From G958295935 sp965224235 (lineage in GTDB: Bacteria; Chloroflexota; Dehalococcoidia; Lucifugimonadales; Lucifugimonadaceae): a stretch of 64,000 nt of DNA. Positions 18,869 to 28,061 of this stretch are shown in pieces. The stretch's first letter is position 1. Every line of letters begins with the position of its first letter. Location of the stretch: positions 186,001 through 250,000 of the forward strand of contig CBDCYP010000002.1 of the NCBI GenBank assembly GCA_965224235.1, given 5' to 3'. The notes under the pieces were generated by a model. It was not told the origin of the DNA. It saw only the letters and a program-made list of their open reading frames with translations, and ran no database searches. A program made the position numbers and the translations under genes.

Positions 18869-19633
18869 TCACTGGACCAGGTAACCGCCGTCCACTGGTA
18901 TTGACGCGCCGGTCACGAAATTCGACGCCCGGCTCGCCAGGAAGACCGCCGTCCCCGCAAGGTCGCACGGATCGGCCCATCTGCCCGCCGGCGTCCGGTC
19001 TACTATCACTTGATGACGTTCGGGGAACATCTCCAGGAACGCCGCGGTCATGTCGGTGTGAACCCAGCCCGGAAGGATGCAGTTGACCTGAATGTTGTAC
19101 CGGCCCCACCCGACGGCGAGGCTCTTCGTGTACTGCACCACGCCGCCCTTGCTCGCGGCGTATGCCGGCGCGTATCCGGTTGCAAACACTGACATCATGG
19201 ACCCGATATTGATCACCTTTCCGCCGGTCGACGCCTGCAAGTGCGGAAATGCCGCCGCACTGACGATGTGAAGACTCGTCAGGTTGGTGTCGACGACTAA
19301 TCGCCAATCTTCCAGCGACAACTCCTGCGGTTCATTCGCCCGCCGGTTCGCCCCGGCGTTGTTGACGAGAATGTCTAAACCGCCGAATTCGTCGACCGTC
19401 GCGGCGACTGCATCCGCCACCGACGACGGGTCGTTCACGTCGCAATTGACAGTGATCGCTAGATGCCCTGTCCTTATCAGGCTTTCAACTGCTTCCCTGT
19501 TCTTCTCTTCGTTCCGTGCTGCGACGCACACTGCCGCGCCCCCGTCGGCCAGGCCCTGTGCGATTCCGAGTCCAATGCCGCCGTTGCCGCCGGTTACCAG
19601 CGCGACTCTGCCTGTTAGGTCAAACATGTCCAT
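18869..19633 (-). CDS. Short-chain dehydrogenase/reductase (SDR)
   Basis: About 254 residues from the ATG at 19633 (MDMFDLTGRVALVTGG); an upstream in-frame ATG at 19678 adds a tail unlike the family. A classical NAD(P) oxidoreductase: TGGNGGIGLGIA nucleotide-binding motif, NNAGANRR, and the YAASKGG catalytic Tyr-x3-Lys. The C-terminus is ASIPVDGGYLVQ. It resembles gluconate 5-dehydrogenase/3-ketoacyl reductase-type SDRs; the substrate is unknown. It is divergent from the CaiB gene. Confidence 0.88.
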   Translation of the reverse strand: MDMFDLTGRVALVTGGNGGIGLGIAQGLADGGAAVCVAARNEEKNREAVESLIRTGHLAITVNCDVNDPSSVADAVAATVDEFGGLDILVNNAGANRRANEPQELSLEDWRLVVDTNLTSLHIVSAAAFPHLQASTGGKVINIGSMMSVFATGYAPAYAASKGGVVQYTKSLAVGWGRYNIQVNCILPGWVHTDMTAAFLEMFPERHQVIVDRTPAGRWADPCDLAGTAVFLASRASNFVTGASIPVDGGYLVQ

Positions 19634-19810
19634 TTTGGTTCGGTTCCTGTGGTGATGGCCTCGCATGGCCATATTCAAGTTGATTTCAGCCCTCGCCCTG
19701 GCAGACTATCCTGACACACAGACATATGTGCCGCTCGGGGGCATATCCTCTAACATTTCCGTAACGCCCGCGGCCCAACGCAGAACGGCCGACAGTCACA
19801 AGAAACAATC

Positions 19811-21028
19811 ATGGTATTGCCTCTACACACCCCCTCGATGCCGCTGGCTCTGGAAGGCATGAAGATCGTGGATTGCAGCCAGGTCCTGGCAGGGCCGTTT
19901 TGCACGATGCTACTCGCCGACATGGGCGCCGACGTCATCAAGATCGAGAAGCCCGCCGGGGGCGATGATACCCGCTACATGGGACCGCCGTTCGTGGGTG
20001 GCGAGTCGGCCGCGTTTCTCGCCATGAACCGCAACAAGCGCAGCGTCGTGCTGGACTTCAAGCAGAAGGCAGGGCTCGAAGCGGCAAGGCGGCTGGCAAG
20101 CGACGCAGACGTCATGATCGAAAACTACAGGGCCGGAACAATGGACCGTCTCGGTCTCGGATATGGGGAAATGTCTACGGCCAACCCGGCGTTAATATAC
20201 TGCTCGATCTCTGGGTTCGGCCGCACCGGTCCATACTCACGGCGCGCCGGCTACGACCTGATCGCGCAGGGCATGAGCGGCCTGATGAGCATCACGGGCA
20301 TGCCCGATTCGCCGCCCGTCAAGGTCGGCGTGCCGATGGCCGACCTTAACGCCGGAATGTTCGCTGTGTACGGCATCCTTGCCGCCTACATCCATCGGCT
20401 GAAGACTGGGCAAGGCCAGTATCTCGAGGTGTCGCTGCTCGAGTCGGCGCTCGCATACATGGTCTGGGAGTCGGGAATCTACTTCACCACCGGCCGCGTC
20501 TCACGCCCGCTAGGTTCCACTCACCGGTTGTCGGCCCCGTACCAAAGCCTGAAGACGCGGGACGGCTACATTAACGTGGGTGCGCCCAACGACACGAATT
20601 GGGAGCGGCTGGCACGCGCCATGGGTCGCGGCGACCTGCTTGAGGACGCCCGGTTCACCGACAACGCAGGCCGCATGGCGAATCTTCCCGATCTGGAGGC
20701 CGAGCTAGAAGGCACACTGGCTGAACACGACACTGCCCACTGGCTGGACAAGTTCGATCGCGCCGGCTTACCGGCCGGACCCGTACTCGACATGGAGCAG
20801 GTGTGGAACAACGAGCAGGTCCAGGCCCGGAACATGGACGTCGAGATAGAGCACCCGACTGCCGGTGCAGTGCGCCACATCGGCCTGGCGGCAAAGTTGT
20901 ACGCCACCCCCGGCCGGTTAGACAGCCCGGCCCCAACTATCGGCCAACATACTGACGAAGTTTTGGCCGAGGCCGGTTACTCCGAGGCGGAAATCAGGGA
21001 ACTCAGATCGTCGGGCGCCGCAGGTTAG
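19811..21028 (+). CDS. CaiB/BaiF family III CoA-transferase
   Basis: 405 residues. Transfers CoA between an acyl-CoA donor and a carboxylic acid. The N-terminus is typical (LEGMKIVDCSQVLAGPFC, then ADMGADVIKIEKP), followed by NRNKRSVVLDFK and the YDLIAQGMSGLM loop. The aspartate in VGVPMADLNAG occupies the position of the family's catalytic Asp (Asp169 of formyl-CoA transferase). GRTGPYSRRAGYD and TGQGQYLEVS are also conserved. A single-domain protein, unlike the fused one at 31.6 kb. Its neighbours suggest organic-acid catabolism; the substrate is not predictable. Confidence 0.92.
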   Translation: MVLPLHTPSMPLALEGMKIVDCSQVLAGPFCTMLLADMGADVIKIEKPAGGDDTRYMGPPFVGGESAAFLAMNRNKRSVVLDFKQKAGLEAARRLASDADVMIENYRAGTMDRLGLGYGEMSTANPALIYCSISGFGRTGPYSRRAGYDLIAQGMSGLMSITGMPDSPPVKVGVPMADLNAGMFAVYGILAAYIHRLKTGQGQYLEVSLLESALAYMVWESGIYFTTGRVSRPLGSTHRLSAPYQSLKTRDGYINVGAPNDTNWERLARAMGRGDLLEDARFTDNAGRMANLPDLEAELEGTLAEHDTAHWLDKFDRAGLPAGPVLDMEQVWNNEQVQARNMDVEIEHPTAGAVRHIGLAAKLYATPGRLDSPAPTIGQHTDEVLAEAGYSEAEIRELRSSGAAG

Positions 21029-21231
21029 GGATCCAGCCGCCCGACGGCACTCGCCGACCCATCTTCTCTTGGGCTGCCTCTGTCTCGCCGCCGCTTCCTC
21101 CGTCGGCTGGCGCGCCACGACAGGCCGATCAAGGCCAGGATGATGAGGCCGATACCGCCGTAGATGGCGACCTCATCCCACTGTCCCGCGGCGCCGTGGA
21201 GGAGTGGCAGACTGATTCCGGTGGTGCTCAC
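21025..21231 (-). CDS. Small single-pass membrane protein, unknown
   Basis: 68 residues with one transmembrane helix (about 22-38, IYGGIGLIILALIGLSW) and a strongly basic tail SRRRKRRRDR, so the C-terminus should be cytoplasmic. It overlaps the end of the CaiB gene by four bases convergently. No family recognised; the topology makes it more credible than random ORFs. Confidence 0.45.
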   Translation of the reverse strand: MSTTGISLPLLHGAAGQWDEVAIYGGIGLIILALIGLSWRASRRRKRRRDRGSPREDGSASAVGRLDP

Positions 21232-21535
21232 CTTGGGCTAACCTTTGCCGCCCCTAACGAGCTTGCCGCGATCTTCTGAAAACCAGCGCGGCGCCACCGG
21301 ATGGGTGTAGCCGGGTGACTGCCATCGTTTCGGGGGAGCGCCCCCTTGATTTGAGTATACGGTCGCCAGGCTTCGCAGGTCACAGATATTCGCCGCGACG
21401 CACCAACGCCTCGCCGCCACAGTGCGACAACTTTGACCTTCCCGCAACCCAGTGCAGGTGCAACAATTCCTTTCGTCTCCACAGTTAAAGGGACGGGGCC
21501 GGGTGACTGGGTCGTACGATAAGGACTATCGGACC

Positions 21536-22597
21536 ATGAACGAAAAACTGAACGTGGGATTCATCGGCGCGGGCGGCATATCCAGAATGCACGCGCTGGG
21601 CTACAAGCAAAACCCTCACGCAAGGTTAAAGTCGATCGCCGACCTCAGGCCGGATGTCGCCCAGGCGCGTGCCGAAGAGTACGGAGCGGCGGTGTGGTGC
21701 ACGGACTATCGCGAGCTGCTCAGCGATCCGGACCTCGACGCGGTCGAGATACTGCTGCCGCACGACCTGCACTTGCCCGTCACCCTCGAAGCGCTGGCTG
21801 CGGGCAAGCACGTTTCCCTTCAGAAGCCCATGACCAGAACCCTTGAAGAGGCCGACCAAATCGTTTCGGCGGTGGCTGAATCCCAGGTCGCATTTCGGGT
21901 ATTCGAGAACTTTCGTTCATACCAGCCTTACATACGCATCAAGGAAATGATCGACGCGGGTGAGATCGGCAACCTCGTATCGATGCGCTACAAGGTGATT
22001 CGCGGAGAAGGTGTCGGCGGATACGACGTCCCGGCGGAGGCTCGGGCCTGGCGGTTCGACGAAGAGATTGGCGGCGGGCTGCCCCAGATACTCGACCACG
22101 GATATCACGTGGCCTCACTCATCGAATACTACTTCGGACCGGTTGCCCGAATACACGCCATGACGGGGGCGGGCGGAGAGTCGCCGGACATCGAGGCGTG
22201 CTATTTCATCACGTGGGAGAGCGCGGACGGCAAGTTTGGCGCGTGGGAGAACGTGCTGGCGCCCGACCTCAGGATCGCCACCGACTATTACTCCGAGGAT
22301 GACTGGATGGAGATCACCGGCACGCGAGGTATCTTGGTGTCGACGAGGTGCACAGGGAAACTGTTGGACGAAGCCCCTGTCATCCTCTACCGTGACGGCA
22401 AGACCCGCCGATTCGACGACATGGAGACGCATTGGGGCCACAGCTTCCGCGACGGCGCCCACGATTTCGCATCGGCCATCATCGAGGGACGCCAGCCCGA
22501 CCTCGACGCAGCGCTGGCGCGTGGCGTACTCGATATATGCCTGTCGGCAATCCAAAGCGTCCACACCCGATCAGAAGTACGTATCAACCCCTTATAA
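21536..22597 (+). CDS. Gfo/Idh/MocA-family NAD(P) oxidoreductase
   Basis: 353 residues from the ATG at 21536, which puts the Rossmann motif (VGFIGAGGISRMH) at the N-terminus; the upstream extension in the same frame is unlike the family. The usual EKP motif reads QKP (SLQKPMTRTLEEAD). The C-terminal domain carries GGGLPQILDHGYHVASL, with the conserved Asp/His of the substrate site. Oxidises or reduces a sugar or cyclitol derivative; substrate unknown. Confidence 0.88.
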   Translation: MNEKLNVGFIGAGGISRMHALGYKQNPHARLKSIADLRPDVAQARAEEYGAAVWCTDYRELLSDPDLDAVEILLPHDLHLPVTLEALAAGKHVSLQKPMTRTLEEADQIVSAVAESQVAFRVFENFRSYQPYIRIKEMIDAGEIGNLVSMRYKVIRGEGVGGYDVPAEARAWRFDEEIGGGLPQILDHGYHVASLIEYYFGPVARIHAMTGAGGESPDIEACYFITWESADGKFGAWENVLAPDLRIATDYYSEDDWMEITGTRGILVSTRCTGKLLDEAPVILYRDGKTRRFDDMETHWGHSFRDGAHDFASAIIEGRQPDLDAALARGVLDICLSAIQSVHTRSEVRINPL

Positions 22598-22743
22598 ACA
22601 GATCGCCCCCACGCCACTTTCCCTTTCCGCGCAGAACTCGCGAGGGTGCCCGCGAGGGCACTCACTGGCAATGACGGGGGCCGCAAGATGCGTGGTAAAC
22701 TCACAACACATTGGAATCAGATAGGGCAGAGTTGAGGGCCAGC

Positions 22744-23016
22744 GTGACGATTCGTCCACTTACGGAGGATGGGGATCCAATGGGAGAATCACCTACCACA
22801 TTCTTGTTCGCCAGTCCAAATTTCTGGGCAGGTTACGGTAGCAGCATTGACATATTTGGCGGGATGTTTGAATTCAGTCGTTCCCTCACGCCAGAGCAAG
22901 CTGATTCGCTGGCGATGCAAGCCGATTGGCTAGCAGTGGGTCAGGACATCAGGCACGCCATGTCTGAATTCAGGGCTGAGCATCCTGAACTGGAAGCATT
23001 GCAGGAATGCACCTAG
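22744..23016 (+). CDS. Hypothetical protein
   Basis: About 90 residues (GTG at 22744 after GAGG; alternatives TTG 22711 or ATG 22780 after GGAGG). Acidic, no signal or membrane segment, no recognised family. The C-terminal part (SLTPEQADSLAMQADW) looks helical. Weakly supported. Confidence 0.4.
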   Translation: MTIRPLTEDGDPMGESPTTFLFASPNFWAGYGSSIDIFGGMFEFSRSLTPEQADSLAMQADWLAVGQDIRHAMSEFRAEHPELEALQECT

Positions 23017-23154
23017 ACCTCAGTGGTTCTTAGTTGACACGCAACCGGCGTAATCGCAACCGACAGCCAGCGCAGCGCAAAACCCCGGATTCCAGCATAG
23101 CGAAGGGTTTCCGTTGGTGTCTCGAATTTCAGAGGCCCCATTCCCCCGCCAGAG

Positions 23155-23484
23155 GTGCTGGCAGGCTACGAGCAAGTACTCCCGGGTAGCCCCGAACGCA
23201 TCTTGACGATGGCAGAAGAGCAAGCCCGCCATCGGATCAGCATGGAGGCTGCGGCGTTGCAACATGAGATGGGACAGAGCAGTCGGGGCCTGTGGACTGG
23301 ATTGGCTGTCGCTATCGTCGGCATCGCGGCCGGTTCGTACGTTTCCTATCTTGGCAATACCGGATTCGGTATCGGGGTTATCGGGATGACCATAGGAAGC
23401 ATCGTGACTACCTACTTGACTGGAATCTATGCCCGCAGAAAAGAGCGCGAACGCAGATTACGCGTGCTTTCTGCTCAGGACTAA
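23155..23484 (+). CDS. DUF2335-family membrane protein
   Basis: 109 residues. The N-terminal LAGYEQVLPGSPERILTMAEEQARHR is the hallmark of DUF2335. Two predicted transmembrane helices follow (about 48-67 and 72-92) with a basic tail (ARRKERERR). The function of the family is unknown. The PPPEV stretch that normally precedes LAGYEQ is encoded upstream in frame, but no ATG, GTG or TTG occurs before the stop at 23098, so GTG at 23155 is used. The N-terminus may therefore be slightly truncated. Confidence 0.65.
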   Translation: MLAGYEQVLPGSPERILTMAEEQARHRISMEAAALQHEMGQSSRGLWTGLAVAIVGIAAGSYVSYLGNTGFGIGVIGMTIGSIVTTYLTGIYARRKERERRLRVLSAQD

Positions 23485-23922
23485 TCCCGGCGCATCCTGA
23501 TCCGTCGGACAGAACTGACAGCTGGCAGCGCCGAATCCGATAATTTGTACCTTGTGGGGTCGCCTGCCTCACTCGGCGCATCGTATCGACATCCCCACCG
23601 ACGCCTCTTGCGGGTACCCGCGGGCGGTGACGGGGCAGCGCACGAGTACCACATTCCCTCGCCACTACCCAAACACCCCTTCCTCCAGCGTGATTTACGG
23701 GTACCCTTTAGGAGCATGTTTCAGATACCTCGGATCTCCGAAGTGACGCCACTTAGGATGTCGACTGTCGCCGGAATTCAGAGAATTACGACGTATTACA
23801 ATCTCGTCATTCCCCTGAAAAGGGGAATCTCGTCGCTTGCCGATCGACACGAAAATATGCAAAGGACTTCTGAAAAAGGCTCTTAGCCCCATAATTCACG
23901 AGAACCTTCGGGAAAACCAGAT
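23485..23922. other. Intergenic, nothing recognised
   Basis: 438 bases with no family-like ORF. AT content rises towards the aldolase gene. Confidence 0.5.
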
Positions 23923-24807
23923 ATGTCACATCGAATCAACCGCGCAATTGAACTGCTGGAACAGGACCAGCCCATCTACTACGTCGGGGGCCACACCGGA
24001 CACGTGCTCACGCGTGACCAAGGCGCAGCCGACGCCAAAACCTGGGCAGACTACATCAACGTCGGTATGGAACATGGATCGTTCAACATGCACGGCCTCG
24101 ACGAATACATGCAGGGACTCATCGGCGGCGGGCCGACCAACAGCGGCCATCGCACGCCGCCCGTCATCGTGGAGCCGCCGGTCGACGGGTCCAGCGAGCA
24201 GGCGGTCCGTTACAACGCATGGCAGTTCCGGCAGATTCTCGCCCGGGGCGTCCACGGCATTCTGCTGTGCATGGCCGAAACCCCCGACGCAGTCAGGGCA
24301 TTCGTAGAATCGTGCCGTTACCCTGCCAACATGATCGGAGAGGGGCGCGGACTCGCTATGGGAACGCGGGGAGTCGGCTCAGAGCCGACCGCAGCGCAAG
24401 TGTGGGACGTAGACGCAGCGGAGTACATTCGCCGCGCAGACCCGTGGCCGCTCAATCCGGACGGGGAGCTTCTTCTAGGCATCAAGATTGAGTCGGCCCG
24501 CGGAGTCCACACCATCGAGCAGATGCTATCGGTGCCCGGCATCGGATTTGCTGAGATGGGCCCAGGCGACCTGCACATGTCGTACCGGATACCGCGCCTG
24601 CCAGGTCCATACACCGACCCGAGAATCATCGAAGCTCGCCAAAGGGTCAAGGCCGCCTGCGACGCCAACGGAGTCCGATTCCTTGAAGGGGCCACACCCG
24701 ACACCATCAAACAGGTCATCGACGAAGGGGCCCGCGTAATCTCCGGCCAACGCCTCGACACCGCCCAAGCCGGCCGCGCCCACACCAACCGGGAGATGCC
24801 CGTGTGA
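23923..24807 (+). CDS. HpcH/HpaI-family aldolase
   Basis: 294 residues. Class II pyruvate-type aldolases of this family cleave 2-keto-4-hydroxy acids with a divalent metal. The metal ligands are visible as Glu in LGIKIESARGV and Asp in EMGPGDLHMSY. The Arg/His-rich N-terminal catalytic region is less canonical, and residues 1-75 (YYVGGHTGHVLTRDQG) are longer than in HpaI. It could also be a non-canonical citrate-lyase-beta-like enzyme. It stands alone, fitting the catabolic theme. Confidence 0.8.
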   Translation: MSHRINRAIELLEQDQPIYYVGGHTGHVLTRDQGAADAKTWADYINVGMEHGSFNMHGLDEYMQGLIGGGPTNSGHRTPPVIVEPPVDGSSEQAVRYNAWQFRQILARGVHGILLCMAETPDAVRAFVESCRYPANMIGEGRGLAMGTRGVGSEPTAAQVWDVDAAEYIRRADPWPLNPDGELLLGIKIESARGVHTIEQMLSVPGIGFAEMGPGDLHMSYRIPRLPGPYTDPRIIEARQRVKAACDANGVRFLEGATPDTIKQVIDEGARVISGQRLDTAQAGRAHTNREMPV

Positions 24808-25489
24808 GTGAGGGGTCGAGGTCGACAAGGGACCCTGTATACACGCTGATCGCGCATAATGGAATTGATAGGGGACAAGCTATCGAGTCGCTCTCTCGCT
24901 GCTCCCCTGGTGGCTGCGCACGAGGTCAGGTCGGTGAACTCGCATCAATCCACGCCGCATGGTTGTGACGCACTGGCGCCCGCACCTACGTTTAGGGTCT
25001 TAGGTCCCAACGCTCCGTAGTGAAGATGACCCCGTCCATGCGACTCCGAACAACTGGTCAACGTATGCTAGCGCCCGGCTGCATCAGATGGGCGCGAAAT
25101 GGTCATTAGCGCAATGAACCGTAGCCAGTATTACGTTGCCGCTGTTTAGCCGGGGCTTGCCGCGGAGCGAGTGTTGAATCATTGATTTCTTGTTTGCCCC
25201 CTCAATTGAACGGAAAGCCATCATCGAATATCCCAACAAGACCACCGACGCCCAGGCAGCAATAGGCGTATTCGCCGCCAAATCGAGTTGGCGAATGAGC
25301 GCCGCACCCGCCAGATCGCCAACATGGTGATCGGCAAGGACATTGCGGCGTGCAAGTTGGACGTGCGTGAGGCGGCGGCACAATTGAAGTGAAGTTGTGA
25401 ATTGATCGCCGGGCTCTTACACCGCAAGCTGAAGAGCTTGCCAGGAACATGGACATGGAAGAATCCGGGCAGTGAGCATGAGAGGAAAG
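24808..25489. other. Intergenic with a possible gene remnant
   Basis: About 680 bases. A short plus-strand frame ending at 25392 reads RRQIELANERRTRQIANM then VIGKDIAACKLDVREAAAQ, which looks protein-like, but it has no start and no recognised family. The rest holds nothing I can support. Confidence 0.3.
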
Positions 25490-25705
25490 ATGAGGGCGCC
25501 AAAAGAGATCATTTTCGAGGTGACTGAGGCGGTTGAGGGCGGTTTCGACGCTCGGGCCTTGGGCTACAGCATCTTCACCCAGGGTGACGACCGGGCCGAC
25601 CTGAAAGCAATGGTCAAGGATGCCGTGCTGTGCCACTTTGGAGATGAGCATGAGACGAAGGTCGTCAGGTTGCATTTCGTCAAGGACGAAGCCATGGCGA
25701 TATGA
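25490..25705 (+). CDS. HicB-like antitoxin (small)
   Basis: 71 residues from the ATG at 25490 (GTG 25472 and ATG 25478 are alternatives). The core EIIFEVTEAVEGGFDARALGYSIFTQGD is the partial RNase H-like fold of short HicB-type partners, which databases often mislabel as 2-oxoisovalerate dehydrogenase. It lacks a DNA-binding C-terminus. It overlaps the HicA gene by ATGA, so the two are co-translated. It should neutralise the adjacent HicA. Confidence 0.7.
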   Translation: MRAPKEIIFEVTEAVEGGFDARALGYSIFTQGDDRADLKAMVKDAVLCHFGDEHETKVVRLHFVKDEAMAI

Positions 25706-25941
25706 GGCTGCCTCGCGACATGTCGGGCGAAGACCTGGCGGCGCTATTGCGTCGACGCAATGGTTATCGGATCGTTCGGCAAAGAGGCAGCCACATGACG
25801 TTGACCCTAACCACCGGCGGTGTGACGGTCCCACGCCATCGCGCGGTCAAAGTGGGTACATTGAGCGGGATCGCGGTTGATGTCGCTGCCCATCTGGGCC
25901 TAACCCAAGACGAGCTGCGCGCAGAACTGTTCGGGAACTGA
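25702..25941 (+). CDS. hicA: HicA-family mRNA interferase toxin
   Basis: 79 residues. The fold is a dsRBD-like mini-RNase. The catalytic histidine lies in the diagnostic RQRGSHMTL motif (His31). Opening MRLPRDMSGEDLAALLRRRNG and closing TLSGIAVDVAAHLGLTQDEL are typical. As a ribonuclease it would cleave mRNA when free of its partner. Antitoxin-first order with a four-base overlap. In-frame and intact. Confidence 0.85.
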   Translation: MRLPRDMSGEDLAALLRRRNGYRIVRQRGSHMTLTLTTGGVTVPRHRAVKVGTLSGIAVDVAAHLGLTQDELRAELFGN

Positions 25942-26133
25942 CCCGAGGGCGCCAACAGAGTAAGTCCTTGCCGACCCCTCCATGTGAAGGCGGAATTGCT
26001 CGCGGGCCACAATGAACTGTTCAAGCCGTTCAGCGACAACTAATCGTTTCGCACGGAACTGTTCGAGTTGGTATTTCATTGACATACAAGACGGCCAGCT
26101 GACTCATCAACGTCTTGCGGCCCTGGCCCTATT

Positions 26134-27753
26134 TCACCCACCCCTCAAATCCTGCCTTTCCCTCGCTATGTAGTCCGCCGTCCGGAGGGCTATTGCCTGG
26201 ATGGTCGGCGTTGGGTTTACTGCGCCGGATGTGACAAATACGCTGCCGTCTATGACAAACAGGTTGTCGGCGTCGTGCGCCTGTCCCCACTGGTCCACAA
26301 CGGACGTCGCAGAATCGTCGCCCATGCGCGCCGTGCCGAGCAGGTGCACGCCATCCGCCGGCGCAAGCGGCATCGTTGTCACCTCCGTCGCGCCAGCCTC
26401 GCCGAACACACGCCGCGCGCTGTCGATGCCGTGGTCCAGGATGCGTCGGGTGTTCTTACCGATTCGGTACCGCACCCTCGGCGCCGGAATACCCGACCCG
26501 TCGGTCAATTCCGGATCCAGATCGACGGTATTTGACTCCTCGGGCAGATCCTCCGCGGTGACCGCAAACGTCGCCGTTTTGCCGAACCGGGCGCCAAACG
26601 AATCGTGGTGACCCTCACCCCACGGCACGGCCGGCATCATGCGGCCAACAGCTGTCGAAACCGGCCCCGACCCCCTGACCATCTGCAACTGATAGCCGCG
26701 CACGTGGTCCCGTCGCGAGCCCGTCTCATAAAACTCGTGACTCAGCAGTATGTTCGCGCCAGGACCCCGAAACGACTTCAGGTCTTCGTCGAACACCGCG
26801 GTGACGTGAGCAATCACGTGAAACATCAGGTTCTTGCCCACTTGCCCGCTCCGGTTGGCCAGACCGGACGGGTGGCTGTCGGATCGCGACAGCAGTAGCA
26901 ACCTCGGCGTTCCGACCCCGTTACACGCCGCGATGACCGCCCGAGCCGGTTGGTGGCGAGCTACGCCGCGGTCGTCGAAATACGATGCGCCAGTCACGCG
27001 GCCGTCGGGTCCGGACGTAATCTCGTACACGCGACTCCGCGTGCGCAACTCGACGCCCAGTTCGAGAGCGAGGGGCCAGTACGTGATGTCGGCCCTGGCC
27101 TTGGCCATCCGGACGCACCCAAGGTTGAGGGGCCCGCAGAAGTTGCACGCCTCCCGCCCATTCCCGTAGGGCGTCGTATTGACGTAGCTGTCAGCCGGCC
27201 ACCAGTGCCAGCCAAGCCGGTCGAACGCCCGCGCCACGCGCTCCCCATCGAGCCCCAATGGCAAGGGCGGCATAGGTCTTGGCCGGCGCGGCGGGTTGGC
27301 AGGGTCTCCGGCGATGCCGCAACAACCCACCATCTCGTCGTTCAGGTCGTAGTATGGCGCCAACTCGTCGTACGTCAGCGGCCAGTCGTCCGCAGCGCCG
27401 TCCAGCGACTTCACACGGAAGTCCGACGGGTGCATCCGCGGCGCGTGGGCAGTCCAGATGACCGTGCTTCCGCCCACCGCGTTGAACATGAACGGGGTGA
27501 CGTCCGAATCTTCGCAATTGACGGGATAGTCTTCGTCCAACGCCCTCTTGTTGGGATCGAAGTTCCAGGTGGTCCGGCGTTGCAGTTCCCAATCGGCGCG
27601 GGTGGTCACCGAGTCCTCCGGCCCGTGCCATCCGCCCTGTTCGAGGCAGACCACCTTGAACCCTGCGCCGGCCAACCGCCACGCCGCGGCCGCGCCCGAC
27701 GCTCCTGCCCCGACGATTAAAATGTCAGTTGCTGCGGTCTGTTCGGGTACCAT
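26134..27753 (-). CDS. GMC-family FAD-dependent oxidoreductase
   Basis: About 539 residues from the ATG at 27753 (MVPEQTAATDILIVGAGASG), preferred over 27819 because it places the FAD motif GAGASGAAAAWRLAG at the N-terminus. The C-terminal GMC domain has HLLGTARMGDDSATSVVD and the cofactor motif GAVNPTPTIQAIALR. Cys-containing NFCGPLNLGC and the overall length resemble gluconate/glucose dehydrogenase-type GMC enzymes that oxidise sugars or alcohols. No signal peptide or cytochrome partner is seen nearby. Confidence 0.88.
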   Translation of the reverse strand: MVPEQTAATDILIVGAGASGAAAAWRLAGAGFKVVCLEQGGWHGPEDSVTTRADWELQRRTTWNFDPNKRALDEDYPVNCEDSDVTPFMFNAVGGSTVIWTAHAPRMHPSDFRVKSLDGAADDWPLTYDELAPYYDLNDEMVGCCGIAGDPANPPRRPRPMPPLPLGLDGERVARAFDRLGWHWWPADSYVNTTPYGNGREACNFCGPLNLGCVRMAKARADITYWPLALELGVELRTRSRVYEITSGPDGRVTGASYFDDRGVARHQPARAVIAACNGVGTPRLLLLSRSDSHPSGLANRSGQVGKNLMFHVIAHVTAVFDEDLKSFRGPGANILLSHEFYETGSRRDHVRGYQLQMVRGSGPVSTAVGRMMPAVPWGEGHHDSFGARFGKTATFAVTAEDLPEESNTVDLDPELTDGSGIPAPRVRYRIGKNTRRILDHGIDSARRVFGEAGATEVTTMPLAPADGVHLLGTARMGDDSATSVVDQWGQAHDADNLFVIDGSVFVTSGAVNPTPTIQAIALRTADYIARERQDLRGG

Positions 27754-28061
27754 TTTCACGTCCTGATCCGCCTTGAAGTGAAATGCGCCAAAAAGCGTTT
27801 GCCCATGCACGAATTCCATGCCGTTGCGATGCCCGTAATGGCACGAGAACAGTATTGAACCGTTACTTGACGCCCACTATGGGGCCGTTTGTCGACGGAT
27901 TCATCCGGTTATTCATGCCTAGTGAATCGATTATTCGCCACATTGCCCGCTCCCGGCGTATTATCGGCAAAGGGGCGGTTGCCGCCCATTCCTCGGCGCT
28001 GATAACACAAGGTGGTTCTCCCCCGGGATCGGAAGATTACGCGAACGTCCGGTGAGGTTTC
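27754..28061. other. Divergent intergenic region
   Basis: 308 bases between the GMC gene (minus) and the hydratase operon (plus). Only the ribosome-binding site GAGG before 28062 is identifiable. Confidence 0.5.

Noticed and set aside
25084..25834. Minus-strand ORFs opposite the HicBA module
   Set aside because: No homology or ribosome-binding site; the plus-strand toxin-antitoxin pair explains the region.
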